A DNA stretch of 64,000 nucleotides from Hirundichthys speculiger (GCA_018398805.1 JAGFBZ010000854.1:310001-374000), one strand, 5' to 3'; positions 25,901-38,105 are shown, counted from the stretch's first letter. A program made the numbers and translations. The notes: generated by a model not told the origin, from the sequence alone.

Positions 25901-28900
25901 AGTCGCTGAAGGGCCAGGCAATACGCAAACAGCTCTGGTATGTTTGGACCTCCTAACCCTAACCCTAACCCAGCAATGGAGGAGGTGATGCTGAGGATCC
26001 AGTATGAGCAGGTTCATCAGGTGGTGCTTCAACACTGGTGACGTCCTTCTGACGCTAGGACACCTGAACAAAACTGCTCTGTTCTGGTCAGGATTTAAGA
26101 TGACACTAACCCTACACTAACCCTAACCCTAACCTCCTAAACCTAACTTCCTAAACCTAATCTCCTAACAATAACCTCCTAAACCTTACCTAACAATAAC
26201 CTCCTAACACTAACCTAACCCTAACCCGCTAGCCTCCTAAACCTTGCCTCCTAACACTAGCCTCTTAACCCTAACCTCCTAACCCTAACCTACTAACACT
26301 AACCTCCTAACAATAACCTCCTAACAATAACCTCCTAAACCTAACCTCCTAACACTAACCTAACCCTAACCCGCTAGCCTCCTAAACCTAACCTCCTAAC
26401 AATAACCTCCTAACCCTAACCTCCTAAACCTAACCTCCTAACCCTAACCTCCTAACACTAACCTCCTAACACTAACCTAACCCTAACCCCCTAGCCTCCT
26501 AAACCTAACCCCCTAACAATAACCTCCTAACCCTAACCTCCTAAACCTAACCTCGTAACACTAACCTAACCCTAACCCCGCTAGCCTCCTAAACCTAACC
26601 TCCTAACAATAACCTCCTAAATCTAACCTCCTAACCCTAACCTCCTAACACTAACCTCCTAACACTAACCTCCAAAAAATTAACCTCCTAACAATAACCT
26701 CCTAACACTAACCTCCAAAAAATTAACCTCCTAACAATAACTTCCTAACCCTAACCTCCTAACACTAACCTCCTAACTTTAACCCTTAACCCTAACCTCC
26801 TAACACTAACCGCCTAACCTTAACCCACTCACCTCCGAACCCTAACCTCCTAACAGTAACTTCATTATCCTAATTTCTAACCCTAACCTCCTAACACTAA
26901 CCTCCTAACTCTAACCTCCTAACATTAACCTCTTAACACTAACCTCCTAACCCTAACCTAAACCTAACAACCTAACCTCCTAACCTAACCTAACCTAACC
27001 CCTAACCTAACCCAAAGAACTAAACCGAACCTAACCTAAAAAAACCTAACCGAAAAAACCTAAGAACCTCCCGAACACTAACCTCCTAACCTAACCCTAA
27101 CCCTAACCTAAAACCCCTACCTAACCCACTAACCTCCTAACAACTAACCTCATAACCTAACCTACCTAAACCTCCTAACACTAACCTCCTAACCCTAACC
27201 TTCTAACCTCCTAACACTAACCTCCTAACCCTAACCTCCTAACACTAACCTCCTAACCCTAACCTCCTAACCTCCTAACACTAACCTCCTAACCCTAACC
27301 TTCTAACACTAACCTCCTAACCCTAACCTTCTAACCTCTAACACTAACCTCCTAACCCTAACCTCCTAATCCTAACCTCCTAATCTTAGCTCCTAACCCT
27401 AACCTCCTAACACTAACCTGGCCTGAATATGTCTAGGTTAACCATCCTCTACCTAACCCAGCCCAGAAATCTCTTCCTCTTTCTGTGTTGCCATAGAAAC
27501 ATCCTGTGCTGTAGTTGTATCTCGTTCAGAGCTCATCACTGACGTTCAAACATTTCCTGTCTCACAGGGACACAGCTCAGACTGTGAAGGAGAAGTTTGG
27601 TAAAAAGCTCTACGACGCTCTGTTGAAGTAAGCTCCTGAACTCACATCTGTGTCAGGTTAACGTGTGATGGACGACAGTCATGTGACTCTTCTGTCCTCA
27701 GAGGAAACATCCCTGACATGAACTCCATCCTGGACCGAGATGACTTCACCATCATGAAGAGGGCCATCTTTGCGACTCAGGTACAGGAGTCTCAGTTTGG
27801 TTGTACTCTCTGGTTCATCTGGTTCAGGAGGGTTTCTGAGCATGTCTCAGGTACCTGAACAGACGGTGTAATCACCACCTGGAGGAGCAGAAGTGAAGGA
27901 CTGTCCACGGCAGAGAAACTCTCCTTCAGGTGTTTGGTCCTGGTCAAAACTGCTTCACTGAGCTTGAACCTTCACAAAACCCCACATTAGCAAAGAGTTA
28001 GTGCTCCATCGGGCACCTGCACAGGAAGACCCCAGGTGGGGCTCAAGCTCCTCCCCCTTGACCTCCAACCTGATGACAAAAATGGCAATATTGTGAAATT
28101 TGTGATTTTACAATAAAAAAGAGTGATTTTAAGATATGAATTTGTAATTTTTCTTAAAAAATTTACAATTTTACAAAAGCTGTGATTTTACGACAAAACG
28201 GCGAAAAAGTTTCAGCTGTACGAAATTCACATTTTTGAAGTTATAATTTATGACTATTTAATTTATGACTATTTAATTAACAATTTAAAATTTTAATTAC
28301 TTAAAAAATCTTAGTTTATAATTATATGATTTTAAAGTTATATGAAATTCACAATTTCATGACATGACTGTAATTTTATCTAAAAAAGTTGAGATTTTGC
28401 AAAAGTCAGTATTTTAAGACAAAAATATAAAGGTAGAGAGTTGTGATTTAAAACAAAAAGTTTTTTTGTTAAATTTATAATTTTCTTTATGACACAAAAT
28501 CATGATTTTGTAAATTTATGAAATCTGTGATTTTTTTGAAAACAAAATCACTTTATACAACAAAGTTTTGAATGTTTATAACTGAAGGTTATGATTTTAG
28601 AAAATAAAATCAAAATAAGTTTTGATTTACAGGTAAAAAGTCAGAATTTGGTGAAGTTTGTGGTTTTATGACTAAAAAAGTTTTATAGCATTAATTTGTA
28701 ATTTTATGTTTAAAAAATCCAGGTTTTACAAAATTGGACATTTTATGACAAATATTTGCTTATAAAAATCAAGGTTTGATTTTTATCATATAAAATTGTT
28801 GATTTCAGGACAGAAACTTGAAATTACTCATTATTATTATTCCAGCTGTTTTAACTTTGTTATTATCAACACAAAGTTATTATTTTATGATTTTAAAAAA

Positions 28901-31900
28901 GTTGATATTTTATAACAAAATTACAGAGTTAAGTTCCTTTTAAAATTGATGATTGTACAGTTAACTATCATGATACAACAAAAAGCATCAGATTTACAAC
29001 AAATAGCAGCAATCTGGTAAAGTTTAAAATTTTATGAAAAAATGTGTCTTTCTCAAAAAAACGTTTCAAAAGATACTGATTACTCATTTTATTTTACTTG
29101 ATTTTATTTATTTTATTTTATTATTTTTATCATTTTTATTATTTAATTTTATTATTGTATATTATTAATCTTAATTTTTTTTTATTTTTCCTCATTTTAT
29201 TTTTTTAGGGGAGGGGGGGGATTTTATTTTATTTCATTTTATTAGGGATTTTATTATTTTATATTATTAATTTTCTTTTATTTTCTTTTATTATTTTATA
29301 TTATTTATTTTGTATTTATTTTATTTTATTTATTTTCCTTCATTTTATTCATTTTATTTTATTTATTTTATTTCATTATTTTATTATTTTATCATTTTAT
29401 ATTTTAATTTTATTATTTTATATTATTTATTTTATTTTATTTTATTTTATTTTATTTTATTTTATTTTATTTTATTTTATTTAATCAGAGCTCCATAGAA
29501 AAGCCAGATTAGATCTGCTCGTGTGAGCAGGTCTCCATTGTGACACACTTGTGTAACAGTCATGTAAAAGCAGCAGAGAGGAAGTAAACGTCTGTGGTTG
29601 AACTTAGCTTTCTTTTGCTGCCAGCATCGTCAGACTGGTCAGTCTGAAGGATGGAGTTGACCTCTGAGAGAAGGTGACGGGGTTTCCCCTCCCAGACTGC
29701 AGGACTGATGTCTGCTGCAGCTCCATCTCACGAGCAAACTGCCAATAAAAAGCTCATTCAGGATGAAATGGACAACAGCGTCAATATTTCAGAGGTGTGA
29801 AGCAGCTGCAGGTTCTGTCGATGAGCGTGAAGAGAGGTTGGAGTCCAGCCTCCTGATTGGTGGCTGGAGGAAACGCTGTCGTGATGATTTCCCTCTTCAT
29901 CATTTCTGTCGTCTCTTCAGATACAGGCTCGTTTTTCACCAGGGTTAAAGATCACTTGTGCCTCAGCTCCAGAGAGATCTGAGCCTCACAAACACAAATC
30001 AGGACATTTATTTATTCACAGATAAGATGAACCCAGATTCGTTCACATTCTTCCTCATCAGCTTCACTTTTACTGTCAGACCTGCAACACTTTCCACAAA
30101 CATTGAACACTGACGCTTTTATGGTTTTATTATGTGACGGTTCAGCCAGACGGCTCTGAGATGTTTCCAGCTCTCTCCAGTGGACCAACACTGTTGGGAT
30201 GTGTTGCAGCTCTGAACTCCAACAAAAGATGTATATGATGAAATACTTCAAAGCAACATCTGGATGACATACTCAGCTCTAGTTTGGTTTGGTTCAGCTC
30301 TGCTGCAGCTCAAGTTCATCTCTATTTTAGTTTGATTCAGCTCTAGTTCCGCTCTAGATTGGTTTGGTTCAGATATAGTTTGGTTTGGTTCAGCTCTAGT
30401 TTAACTGGGTAACTTGACTGATCCAATGAGATCCACAGATCAATAATCATCCTTCCCCTCAGTCAGGAATCCAGACCGGTCTGACTCTCTTGGTCTCCTG
30501 GTGTGTTTGTCAGAGACACAGCCTTCCTCCGGTGACCACCCACAACATGCTGGATGATTCCACGGACCCCATCCTTTCAAACGTCCGGCGCATCGGCCTC
30601 TTCAACTCCAGGAACGACCGCGTCAAGGTAAACAGACGACTGCTGCAGGTAGCTCCACCAGCGCTCGGTCCAGAAATGAACTTTGACGTCCAGCCGTCTG
30701 GTTCTGGTCATGATGCGATGATGTTGGAGTCAGTCAGAATCAGTTTACAGTTCACATATAGATGTTTGGTTCAGGTTCTGACGTCTGACTAGTTCTGTCC
30801 AGAGGCTTTTTGTAATAACGGCTGGTGATCAGACAGGCGGCTCCACGGGCAGCCCTGCACTGGGACCGTTGGTCCTGCCAGAGGACCCCAGTGTGTTTAC
30901 TGTTACGTAAACACTGTTTTCTGTAAAGGCTGTAGAGATGTCCTCTGAGGGAAACATCAAGACTTGGATCAGGTGCTATACATTTATGAAATTCACAAAT
31001 ATCTACCAAACATGTGGTTTGGCTGATATCAGTGGAAGAACATGAATATAGAGGAGACATCATTCAAACTTAACACGACTTCTGAAAATCAACAACTTTT
31101 ATCCTAAAATGCTTGACTTTCAAAGATTTTAACTTTTTATCCAAAGATCCCATTTTTTTTCCTTGTACAATCACTTCTTTGTAAAACAGTAATGTTGTAA
31201 ACCTTTAAATTTGACCAGATCGTGACATCTGATCTCTGGGTGTCGAGGTCTTGAAACTGATGCAGAAGCTCCTGAGCATTCTGTCTGTGTTCTCCTGTCA
31301 GATCATCTTCCATCCAGAGTTCCTGTCCTCCACCAGTCCTCTGCTGCCTATGGACTACGAGGACTTTGTCCGTGGATGTAACCTTGGGGTGTTTCCTTCC
31401 TACTATGAGCCGTGGGGCTACACACCTGGTAGCTGTAACACACAAACACACCTGACTAACGCAGCTGCAACACCAACATTGAACCATTAATGTTGAACCA
31501 CCAATGTTGAACCACCAAGGTTGAACCATTAATGTTGAACCACCAACGTTGAACCACCAATGTTGAACCATCAATGTTGAATCACCAATGTTGAATCACC
31601 ATTAATAGGGTTATTAATTATTGCCATCAAGTGGTCTGGAGTTAATTTTCTGGGCAGTAGATCCTACCAGGTCCTGCACAGTGATGGAGATACAGCTGCT
31701 GAAAGGACCAAGGAGGAGGTCCTTCACAGTTTTATCCCAGATCCCTGTTAATGGAAACCTGCCCTATGTTGTCAAGGGTAACTGCTAACATCCTGGAGAA
31801 CAGGGTTGATCTAAAGCAGTTCAGCAGCACACATGGAGACAAGGGAACACAAAGTACCTCACCCAGATGGGGTCACTTGTCCTCCATCCGTGGATGGAGC

Positions 31901-34069
31901 AGCCATTGCTACTAACGTGATTTTCCTGCATGCTGCCTATCCTCTATCTCCTGACCAATCAGGACTCTGGTCAACCACTGATCTCTTGACCAATCAGGAC
32001 TCTGATCAGACCCCTGATCTCCTGACCAATCAGGACTCTGGTCAACCCCTGATCTCCTGACCAATCGGGACTTCCTGACCAATCAGGACTCTGATCAGAC
32101 CCCTGATCTCCTGACCAATCAGGACTCTGGTCAACCACTGATCTCCTGACCAATCAGGACTTCCTGACCAATCAGGACTCTGATCAGACCCCTGATCTCC
32201 TGACCAATCAGGACTCTGGTCAACCCCTGATCTCCTGACCAATCAGGATTCTGAACAGACCCCTGATCTCCTGACCAATCAGGACTCTGGTCAACCCCTG
32301 ATCTCCTGACCAATCAGGACTCTGATCAGACCCCTGATCTCCTGACAAATCAGGACTCTGGTCAACCACTGATCTCCTGACCAATCAGGACTCTGGTCAC
32401 ACGGATGTGTCTCTCCTCAGGTGAGTGCACCGTCATGGGGATTCCCAGCGTGACCACCAACCTGTCCGGTTTCGGTTGCTTCATGGAGGAGCACGTGTCG
32501 GACCCGGCTGCTTACGGTGAGAGAACACTCAGGTCTGAAGGTCATGCAGTTCGTCTGAATGAAACATCATGAAGTCATGTGACCGTGGTGGATTTAGGTC
32601 TCAGGCAGATTCAGGATTCTCAGGCAGATTCTGGTTCATATTTCTGGGGTGAATCTGCCGGGACGTCCACTCCTGGAAGACTGAATGTTCTTGAATGTTC
32701 TCCACTTGTGAATAAACCTTCTCACTGAACTGAAACTAGTTGGGGCGTGGTTTTAGAACCAGACCAGTGCTGATGTCTTTCCCTCTTGGGTTGGTGTTAA
32801 CACACACCTGAATGTAAACACATCTGCCTTCTGCTGATGATCAGTTGATGAAGGACTGATCAGCAGCAGCTGGATGAAGCTGGTCCTCTGGAGACCCAGT
32901 CAGGAGTTCCTCCTGTTAGCTTCTGGTCTGGTACCAAGATCCACTATGGTCACATGACTGTTAACGACGTCTTCACAGAAACGTGAGAAGATCAGACTGT
33001 AGACCTCCCCCTCTCCCTCCCCCTCTCCTCAGGGATGTACATCGTGGACCGACGGTTCCAATCCCCGGAGGAGTCCTGCAACCAGCTGACCCAGTTCATG
33101 TTCGGTTTCTGCCAGCAGTCTCGGCGTCAGCGGATCATCCAGCGGAACCGGACTGAGCGGCTGTCGGACCTGCTGGACTGGAGATACCTGGGCCGGGTCA
33201 GTCTCCAGAAACGGGTCGTGGCTGGTTGCTGTCTAGCTTTTTCAGACGTGTCTCGTTGATAGTTGACCCGTCTCTGATGATGGTCTGATCTGTGATTGAC
33301 AGTTCTATGTTCACGCCCGTCATCTGGCCCTGAGCAGAGCGTTCCCAGACAAGTTCAAGATGGACCCCAACGCTCCCCTGAAGGTGAGAAGATTTCCAGT
33401 CCTGCACACACCTGAGCATGAGAACCGCAGCAGCTGTTGGCTTCACAGATGTTCACAGATGTGAGTCAGAATCCAACTGGCAGCCCAACATCTGGATCAG
33501 TGATGTATTCATGTCATGGAAACGTTGGTGAAACAACTGATCACTGATGTGACATTTGAGCTCCAAACCAGAGACCTTGGTTCAGTTTGAACTAAGGTTG
33601 GAGATCAGCCACAGGTCACATGTTCCAGATGTTTCTTCAGCAGGATGATGGTGTTTAGAGTTGGCTGAAGGTCAGGAACTCTGGTGTAACAGATTTAGAA
33701 ACAGCTGCTGTTGATGTTGAAATTCACCAGAACCAGATAACTTTAACTAGATTAAAGAAACAGAGGTTCAGTTTTCCAGGACGGAGGATGATTTCAGACC
33801 CAAACCTCTTGTCCAGGTCTGTCCAGTAACTCCAGCTGTGTTTTCAGGAGGAGGGTTTCCGGTACCCCAGACCCTACTCGGTGCCCCCCTCTCCCTCTGC
33901 CTCCGTCCACTCCACCCCCCACCACAGTGACGTGGAGGACAACGATGAGGACGAGCCGTACGACGAGGATGAGGAGGCAGAGCGGGACCGGCTGAACATC
34001 AAGACTCCGTTTGTTCTGGGAGTGGTTCCAGAGGGGAAGAAGAAGCTGCCGGGAGAGTCCGGCAACTGA
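16950..34069 (+). CDS. gys2: Glycogen synthase 2 (liver), complete, 16 exons
   Basis: Cytosolic glycosyltransferase (GT3 family) that extends glycogen with UDP-glucose. Exons: 16950-17073, 18151-18332, 21027-21218, 22786-22971, 24404-24548, 25411-25528, 25626-25746, 25831-25937, 27568-27627, 27702-27780, 30514-30627, 31302-31428, 32421-32516, 33033-33196, 33303-33383, 33848-34069. Phases close to 2,118 bases, 705 residues (human GYS2 has 703). Visible: N-terminal phosphosites Ser8 and Ser11 in [10 protein letters not shown], the EVTNKVGG substrate loop (Lys41), [18 protein letters not shown], the Arg cluster [17 protein letters not shown] for glucose-6-phosphate control, and a C-terminal site-3-like [10 protein letters not shown] segment with an acidic [10 protein letters not shown] stretch. 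Synteny with ldhb and spx supports gys2 over gys1. Introns hold many minisatellites but no exon is damaged. Repeat and a LINE fragment lie close upstream. Confidence 0.97.
17300..17350. repeat. Short TTAGGG-like patch in gys2 intron 1
   Basis: GGGTTAGGGTTAGAGGTTAG and similar words, a few telomere-like units. Confidence 0.6.
18482..18700. mobile_element. 219-bp foldback MITE (hAT-like ends) in gys2 intron 2
   Basis: Starts CAGGTGTCAGAC and ends GTTAGACACCCCTG. The two halves are near reverse complements over about 80 bp (GTGTGGCTGCAGG, TTGTTCCAACCAGCAG). CAGGGGTGTC-type ends are common in fish hAT MITEs. Confidence 0.65.
19375..19435. repeat. CTT/CGT trinucleotide microsatellite
   Basis: Pure CTT run turning into CGT then CTT, in gys2 intron 2. 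The minus-strand Lys-rich open frame is an artefact. Confidence 0.9.
19870..20462. repeat. Minisatellite in gys2 intron 2
   Basis: Units GTCTGGTCCATGTA and GTCTGGTCCATGTCCTTCCA in mixed order, giving higher-order blocks of about 100 bp. Confidence 0.9.
20845..20955. repeat. 10-bp minisatellite
   Basis: About ten copies of GTGGACCCAT just before gys2 exon 3. Confidence 0.85.
21238..22060. repeat. CCAGT pentanucleotide array in gys2 intron 3
   Basis: About 820 bp of CCAGT units with AGACT and AGACC variants, starting about 20 bases after the exon 3 donor. Confidence 0.93.
22190..22636. mobile_element. Degenerate DNA transposon carrying a MADF-domain fragment
   Basis: Inverted ends GATTTATATTCTGACG and, on the other strand, GATTTATACTCACGC. 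The plus-strand frame to 22,569 contains [30 protein letters not shown] and [10 protein letters not shown], which is a MADF (Myb-like) domain. PIF/Harbinger elements encode a MADF/Myb protein beside the transposase, so a Harbinger remnant is likely. A foldback with GGCATCTCTGCGTCGTC arms lies at about 22,218-22,267. Located in gys2 intron 3. Confidence 0.6.
23895..24332. repeat. 28-bp minisatellite (copy 2 of 3 loci), gys2 intron 4
   Basis: About 15 copies of CTGCAGTTCCTCTACTGACC plus ACTAGAGG; reverse complement of the array at 1,312-1,570 and same strand as the one at 41,238-41,570. Confidence 0.92.
25950..27418. repeat. Degenerate telomere-like CCTAA array in gys2 intron 8
   Basis: About 1.45 kb of CCTAACCCTAA, CTCCTAACACTAA and related words. 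It resembles decayed (CCCTAA)n but most units carry CTC or CAC insertions. It fills most of the intron between exons 8 and 9. Confidence 0.9.
28070..29020. repeat. AT-rich degenerate repeat in gys2 intron 10
   Basis: Recurring but eroded words such as GTGATTTTACAACAAAA and TTGTAATTTT. The similar phrase TTGTTGTAAAATCAC occurs near 20,495 and 20,570. Possibly an old satellite-like array. Confidence 0.5.
29080..29484. repeat. TTTTA low-complexity tract
   Basis: About 400 bp of TTTTATTTTA-type sequence ending in a clean (TTTTA)n run. Confidence 0.9.
31490..31610. repeat. 14-bp minisatellite in gys2 intron 12
   Basis: Eight or so copies of TGTTGAACCACCAA shortly after exon 12. Confidence 0.85.
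31945..32400. repeat. 36-bp minisatellite containing NF-Y-like CCAAT words
   Basis: Units built from CTCCTGACCAATCAGGACTC and TGATCAGACCCCTGAT (or GGTCAACC...). Roughly 14 copies keep GACCAATCAG or a one-base variant. It ends 20 bases before the exon 13 acceptor. Confidence 0.9.
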
Positions 34070-34084
34070 GAGCCACACAAGACC

Positions 34085-34305
34085 TGCTGGACCTGCTGGT
34101 CCTGCTGGTCCCACCAGTCCTGATGGACCTGATGGACCTGCTGGTCCTGCTGGACCTGCTGGTCCCGCTGGTCACGCCATACCTGCTGGACCTGCTGGTC
34201 CCACCAGTCCTGCTGCTCCTGCCAAACCTGCTGGACCTGATGGACCTGCGGGACCCACTGGACCTGCTGGTCCCGCCAGTCCTGCTGGTCCTGCTGGACC
34301 CCTGC
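34085..34305. repeat. 9/15-bp repeat in the gys2 3' UTR
   Basis: CTGGACCTGCTGGTC-type repeats begin about 16 bases after the gys2 stop codon. Translated on the plus strand they look collagen-like (PAGPAG), but no start, splice or signal context supports a protein. Confidence 0.88.
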
Positions 34306-34825
34306 AGAGGAACCATCTGACCCACACTCTCACCTCTGAACATCTAAACTCCATCTGCTGAAAAGAAGGCTGTGATGAGCTTTTTCAAACCAGGACGTTG
34401 ACCAGGTTGATCTGGTTTCTGTTTCAGATCAGAAGTTGGTCTGACGTTAAAAATATAAAAATCACTGTGACTTTAGTTAACTTTTATTTCTTTATAGACA
34501 GAATGTTTGTTCTCACCTACTCATTTAGCTTGTTTAAACACATTAAACTGTTCATTTCAGTCCTGAAAAACATTAAAGATGTTAAAATAGTTGCATCTTG
34601 TGCTCTTTTATCTTGGAACATGAAAGTGATTGTTGACCAGTCAGACGGCAGAGTTTTTAGCTCCGCCCAAAAGAGGAAACACAAGACTAATCTAAATCCA
34701 TTTTTGTCTCATTATGACTTCTTAAAAAAAAGAACTAAATTAAAGAAGAAGGAAGGAGGAAGAACTAAACTAAGATACATTCAGAACGATGAACATCAGA
34801 AGCTTTGACTGTAAAAATCCCAGTC
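34306..34825. other. gys2: gys2 3' flank
   Basis: Likely remainder of the 3' UTR. Only weaker ATTAAA signals (about 34,542 and 34,572) are seen; no AATAAA. Confidence 0.4.
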
Positions 34826-35535
34826 TACAGTCACTGGTTCCAGTCTAAAGTCACTGGTGCCAGTAAACAGTCACTGGTGCCAGTCTATATCACTGGTGCC
34901 AGTTTACAATCACTGGTGCCAGTTTACTGTCACTAGTTCCAGTTTACAATCACTGTTTCCAGTTTACAGTCACTGGTTCCAGTTTACAGTCACTGGTGCC
35001 AGTCTACAATCACTGGTTCCAGTTTACAGTCACTGTTGCCAGGCTACAATCACTGGTGCCAGTCTACAATCACTGGTGCCAGTTTACAATCACTGGTTCC
35101 AGTTCACAGTCACTGGTTCCAGTTTATAGTCACTTGTGAAAGTCTACAATCACTGGTTCCAGTTTAAAGTCACTGTTTCCAGGTTACAGTCACTGATGCC
35201 AGTCTACAATCACTGTTTCCAGTTTACAGTGACTGGTTCCAGTTTACAGTCACTGGTGCCAGTTTACAGTCACTGTTTCCAGTTTACAGTCACTGGTTCC
35301 AGTTTACAGTCACTAGTTCCCGTTTACAATCACTGGTTCCAGTTTACAGTCACTGATGCCAGTTTACAGTCACTGTTTCCAGTTTACAGTCACTGGTTCC
35401 AGTTTACAGTCACTAGTTCCAGTTTACAGTCACTTGTTCCAGTTTACAGTCACTGGTGCCAGTCTACAATCACTGGTTCCAGTCTACAATCACTGGTTCC
35501 AGTTTACAGTCACTGATTCCAGTTTACAGTCACTG
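34826..35535. repeat. 20-bp minisatellite downstream of gys2
   Basis: About 35 copies of AGTTTACAGTCACTGGTTCC, with TGCC and CTACAAT variants. The three-frame open reading is an artefact. Confidence 0.93.
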
Positions 35536-35559
35536 GCGCCAGTTACTTTACCAACACAA

Positions 35560-36010
35560 TTCCAATTTCTGCTGTGATAAGAGCTGGCTGAGCTCCGAGC
35601 TGGTGACTACTGGAGGGTCAATGCGAAGCTGAACTTCGACCGGGGTGCTGATACCCTGAGGGCTGTGGGGGTTATCCTGCTTCCGGGCTTCACTCAACTG
35701 ATTTGGCCAACTTTTTAAGAAGTATTGGTCAATGCGAGACCCCTTCCTGAGTTTGCTGAGGCATTTTTTTAGGCCTTGATGGATTTTAAGGCTCCTCACT
35801 CTTGTTAGCTTTGACCAGCCACAAATGCAGCTCTGCAGCGTTTTTCCTGCCAGTGTTGACGGTCCATTAGTTGTGGTGCTGATTGTTTTATTCATTGTCA
35901 GTTCTGTTCCATGGTCCGTTACCGTAAGATCCGTCCATGGTGGGTCATCTTGCTCCCCCGCTCTCGCAGACCCTGGGTATTCTTTTCCTTGAGGTTTTCG
36001 TAGCAATGAT
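35560..36010 (-). pseudogene. Retrotransposon ORF fragment with a zinc-finger-like motif
   Basis: An open minus-strand frame contains CICGWSKLTRVRSLKIHQGL followed by KKC and GSRIDQYFLKSWPNQLS. This resembles the N-terminal CCHC/CCHH region of proteins encoded by fish non-LTR elements. No start or flanking exons fit a host gene. Family not certain. Confidence 0.5.
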
Positions 36011-36360
36011 GGGTGGACCCAGAAACGTTAACCAGCGCTGAAGTCCTGCCGGTGTGAGTCGCTAACCCACACCAGGCCCGTTAGGGTCTATTCCCTCTTG
36101 TCAGCAGTCTTTCCAGGCCGTCATCTGGTCTTTCCCTGATTGTCAGCTGCCCTTTCCCAGCAGTCACTGGATTGCTCCAGATTTCAAGATTCATTGAAAG
36201 GACTAGATGTTAAAATCCCTAGTGTTTGCACCACTTCTGATTTCCGAGGGGAGTTTGAAGATGGCTGCTATGAGACTTTACCACCGGAACAAACATGAAG
36301 TGATTAAGGAGGACTGTGTTTAAACCAGGATCATATCAGTGTGGGGCTCATCAATGATGT
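36011..36360. other. Intergenic, probably more of the same retroelement
   Basis: No exon or RNA gene seen. Confidence 0.35.
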
Positions 36361-36505
36361 CTTCCAGTATCTCCAGATGAATGATGTCTTCCAGTATCTC
36401 CAGATGAATGATGTCTTCCAGTATTTCCAGATGGATGATGTCTTCCAGTATCTCCAGATGGATGATGTCTTCCAGTATCTCCAGATGAATGATGTCTTCC
36501 AGTAT
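36361..36505. repeat. 27-bp minisatellite
   Basis: Five copies of CCAGATGAATGATGTCTTCC plus AGTATCT. Confidence 0.88.
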
Positions 36506-37185
36506 CTCTAGCTGAGCAGCTTGTCTGGTCCTGCTGGTGGAGGAGGCCCCATCACTGTTTGATGATAGTTTAATATAAACCTGTTACTCTCCATTTCCTG
36601 TTGTAGCCGGTCGTAACACGTCTCAGAGGTGGTACCATGCTCCAAAGGTCAGCTGTGTTGATGAGATGAAATCATGTCAATAAACTTCATTATTGTGTGG
36701 AGTAGAGTGCAGACACATCAATACAGGATCTGTGTTTGAGGCTCTAACACTTCTCATGAAGCTTCAGACTATTTGAATTTAAAATGTGACATTTCCACGA
36801 AGTTCTGTAGACTTGAACCTGAGCCTAATGAGAGCTACTGGATGGATGATGCAGAGATGATTCAAGACACCGTTAATCACACAACGAGGGAGACAACATC
36901 CACACAAGCACAACAAATGAACGGAGAAAACTCAGCTTTGATGCTCTTTGAACTCAACAGAACGTTCCAGGTGATGGTCCATCCAGACCTCCAGAGACCT
37001 CAAAACTCTGATCAAGGTCTACCTGATGGCAGTGAGGTAATGTGTGTGTCTTCTCCAGGTTCTCTGCACTAAGATCAAAAAGTTTAAACCTTTAGGTTGG
37101 ACTCATGGATATTGTGTTGGACCATAACCTTTGGAGAACCAGGGGCGCTGTTGGTTGTAGCTGTGAGAGCAGTGACCTAAAATGT
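36506..37185. other. Intergenic, no recognised feature
   Basis: One 99-codon open frame (36,773-37,072) has no recognisable domain, repeats or splice context. Confidence 0.4.
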
Positions 37186-37600
37186 CCTCTCTTGGTGAAA
37201 TATTTGGACTCTGTCTTACGGTCTCTAGTTCAGTGAGAGGCTTCTTCAGGTCCGTTGCAAAACAGAAAGATACAGAAGATCATTCCTGCCAGCAGCCATT
37301 CACCTCCACAACAAGACATAAAACCTATGATCATTATTATCATCCATCCATTTTCTATACCCGTTTTATCCTTGAAGGGTCACAGGGATCTGCTGGAGCC
37401 TATCCTTGCCGTCTACGGGCGAAAGGCAGAGGTACACCCTGGACAGGTCGCCAGTCCATCGCAGTCATTATTATCAATTCAATATTATTTTTATTATTAT
37501 TATTATTATTGTTGTTGTCATTTATTTATTGTTAAAAAAAAAAACCTTACTACAATGTTGAATTTCCCTTCTGGGATAAATAAAGTATTTTTCATTACAT
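37186..37600 (+). mobile_element. LINE 3' end with an inserted SINE-like segment
   Basis: 37,230-37,320 translates as RYRRSFLPAAIHLHNK-like residues, the C-terminus of fish L2/Rex-type LINE proteins. 37,340-37,470 carries the very common fish repeat words CATCCATTTTCTATACCCG and GTACACCCTGGACAGGTCGC. The end TTGAATTTCCCTTCTGGGAT plus AAATAAAG is a LINE tail. Confidence 0.6.
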
Positions 37601-38105
37601 TTCATTTCAAATAACGATTTCTGTATTTATTATGTATTCAAGTTTTAGATATTTAAGTCATTATTATATTAAACTCAGGGTTTGTGGTTCTTAGAGTATC
37701 CATTACCTTGGTTTCAGAAGCAGTTCTTTGTTTTTCTTGCAGGCTAAATTTAGCATACTTAGCTCCGTATTTGCTGTCAAAATGCCTACGTAGATTAAAC
37801 TCTTTCACGACTGACACTCACCTCATAACACAAAAGACATACTGTTATTTCACCTTGAGATACAAACTTGTAATTGTTTCCCATCGTTCATGAAACTGCC
37901 TTCCTTGTGCATCAATTTTTCTTTTCTTGGACATGTTGGGGTTAATTTGTCTAGGTTTTTCTTAAATTCATCAGTTCTGAAAAATCATCTTGCTCATAGC
38001 TACCGTTATCGTTGTGGGTAATGGCCAAATGCATGATGGGAGATGTAGTTTATTGTCAATAGGTGCTTTAAAGTGGCGTAAGCTTATTTTAAGTCTAAAA
38101 ATATT
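37601..38105. other. Intergenic, no recognised feature
   Basis: AT-rich sequence without exon or RNA gene. Confidence 0.4.

Noticed and set aside
34011..34361. Collagen-like open frame downstream of gys2
   Set aside because: Starts inside the gys2 last exon in a different frame and consists of a 9/15-bp DNA repeat; no signal peptide or splice sites.
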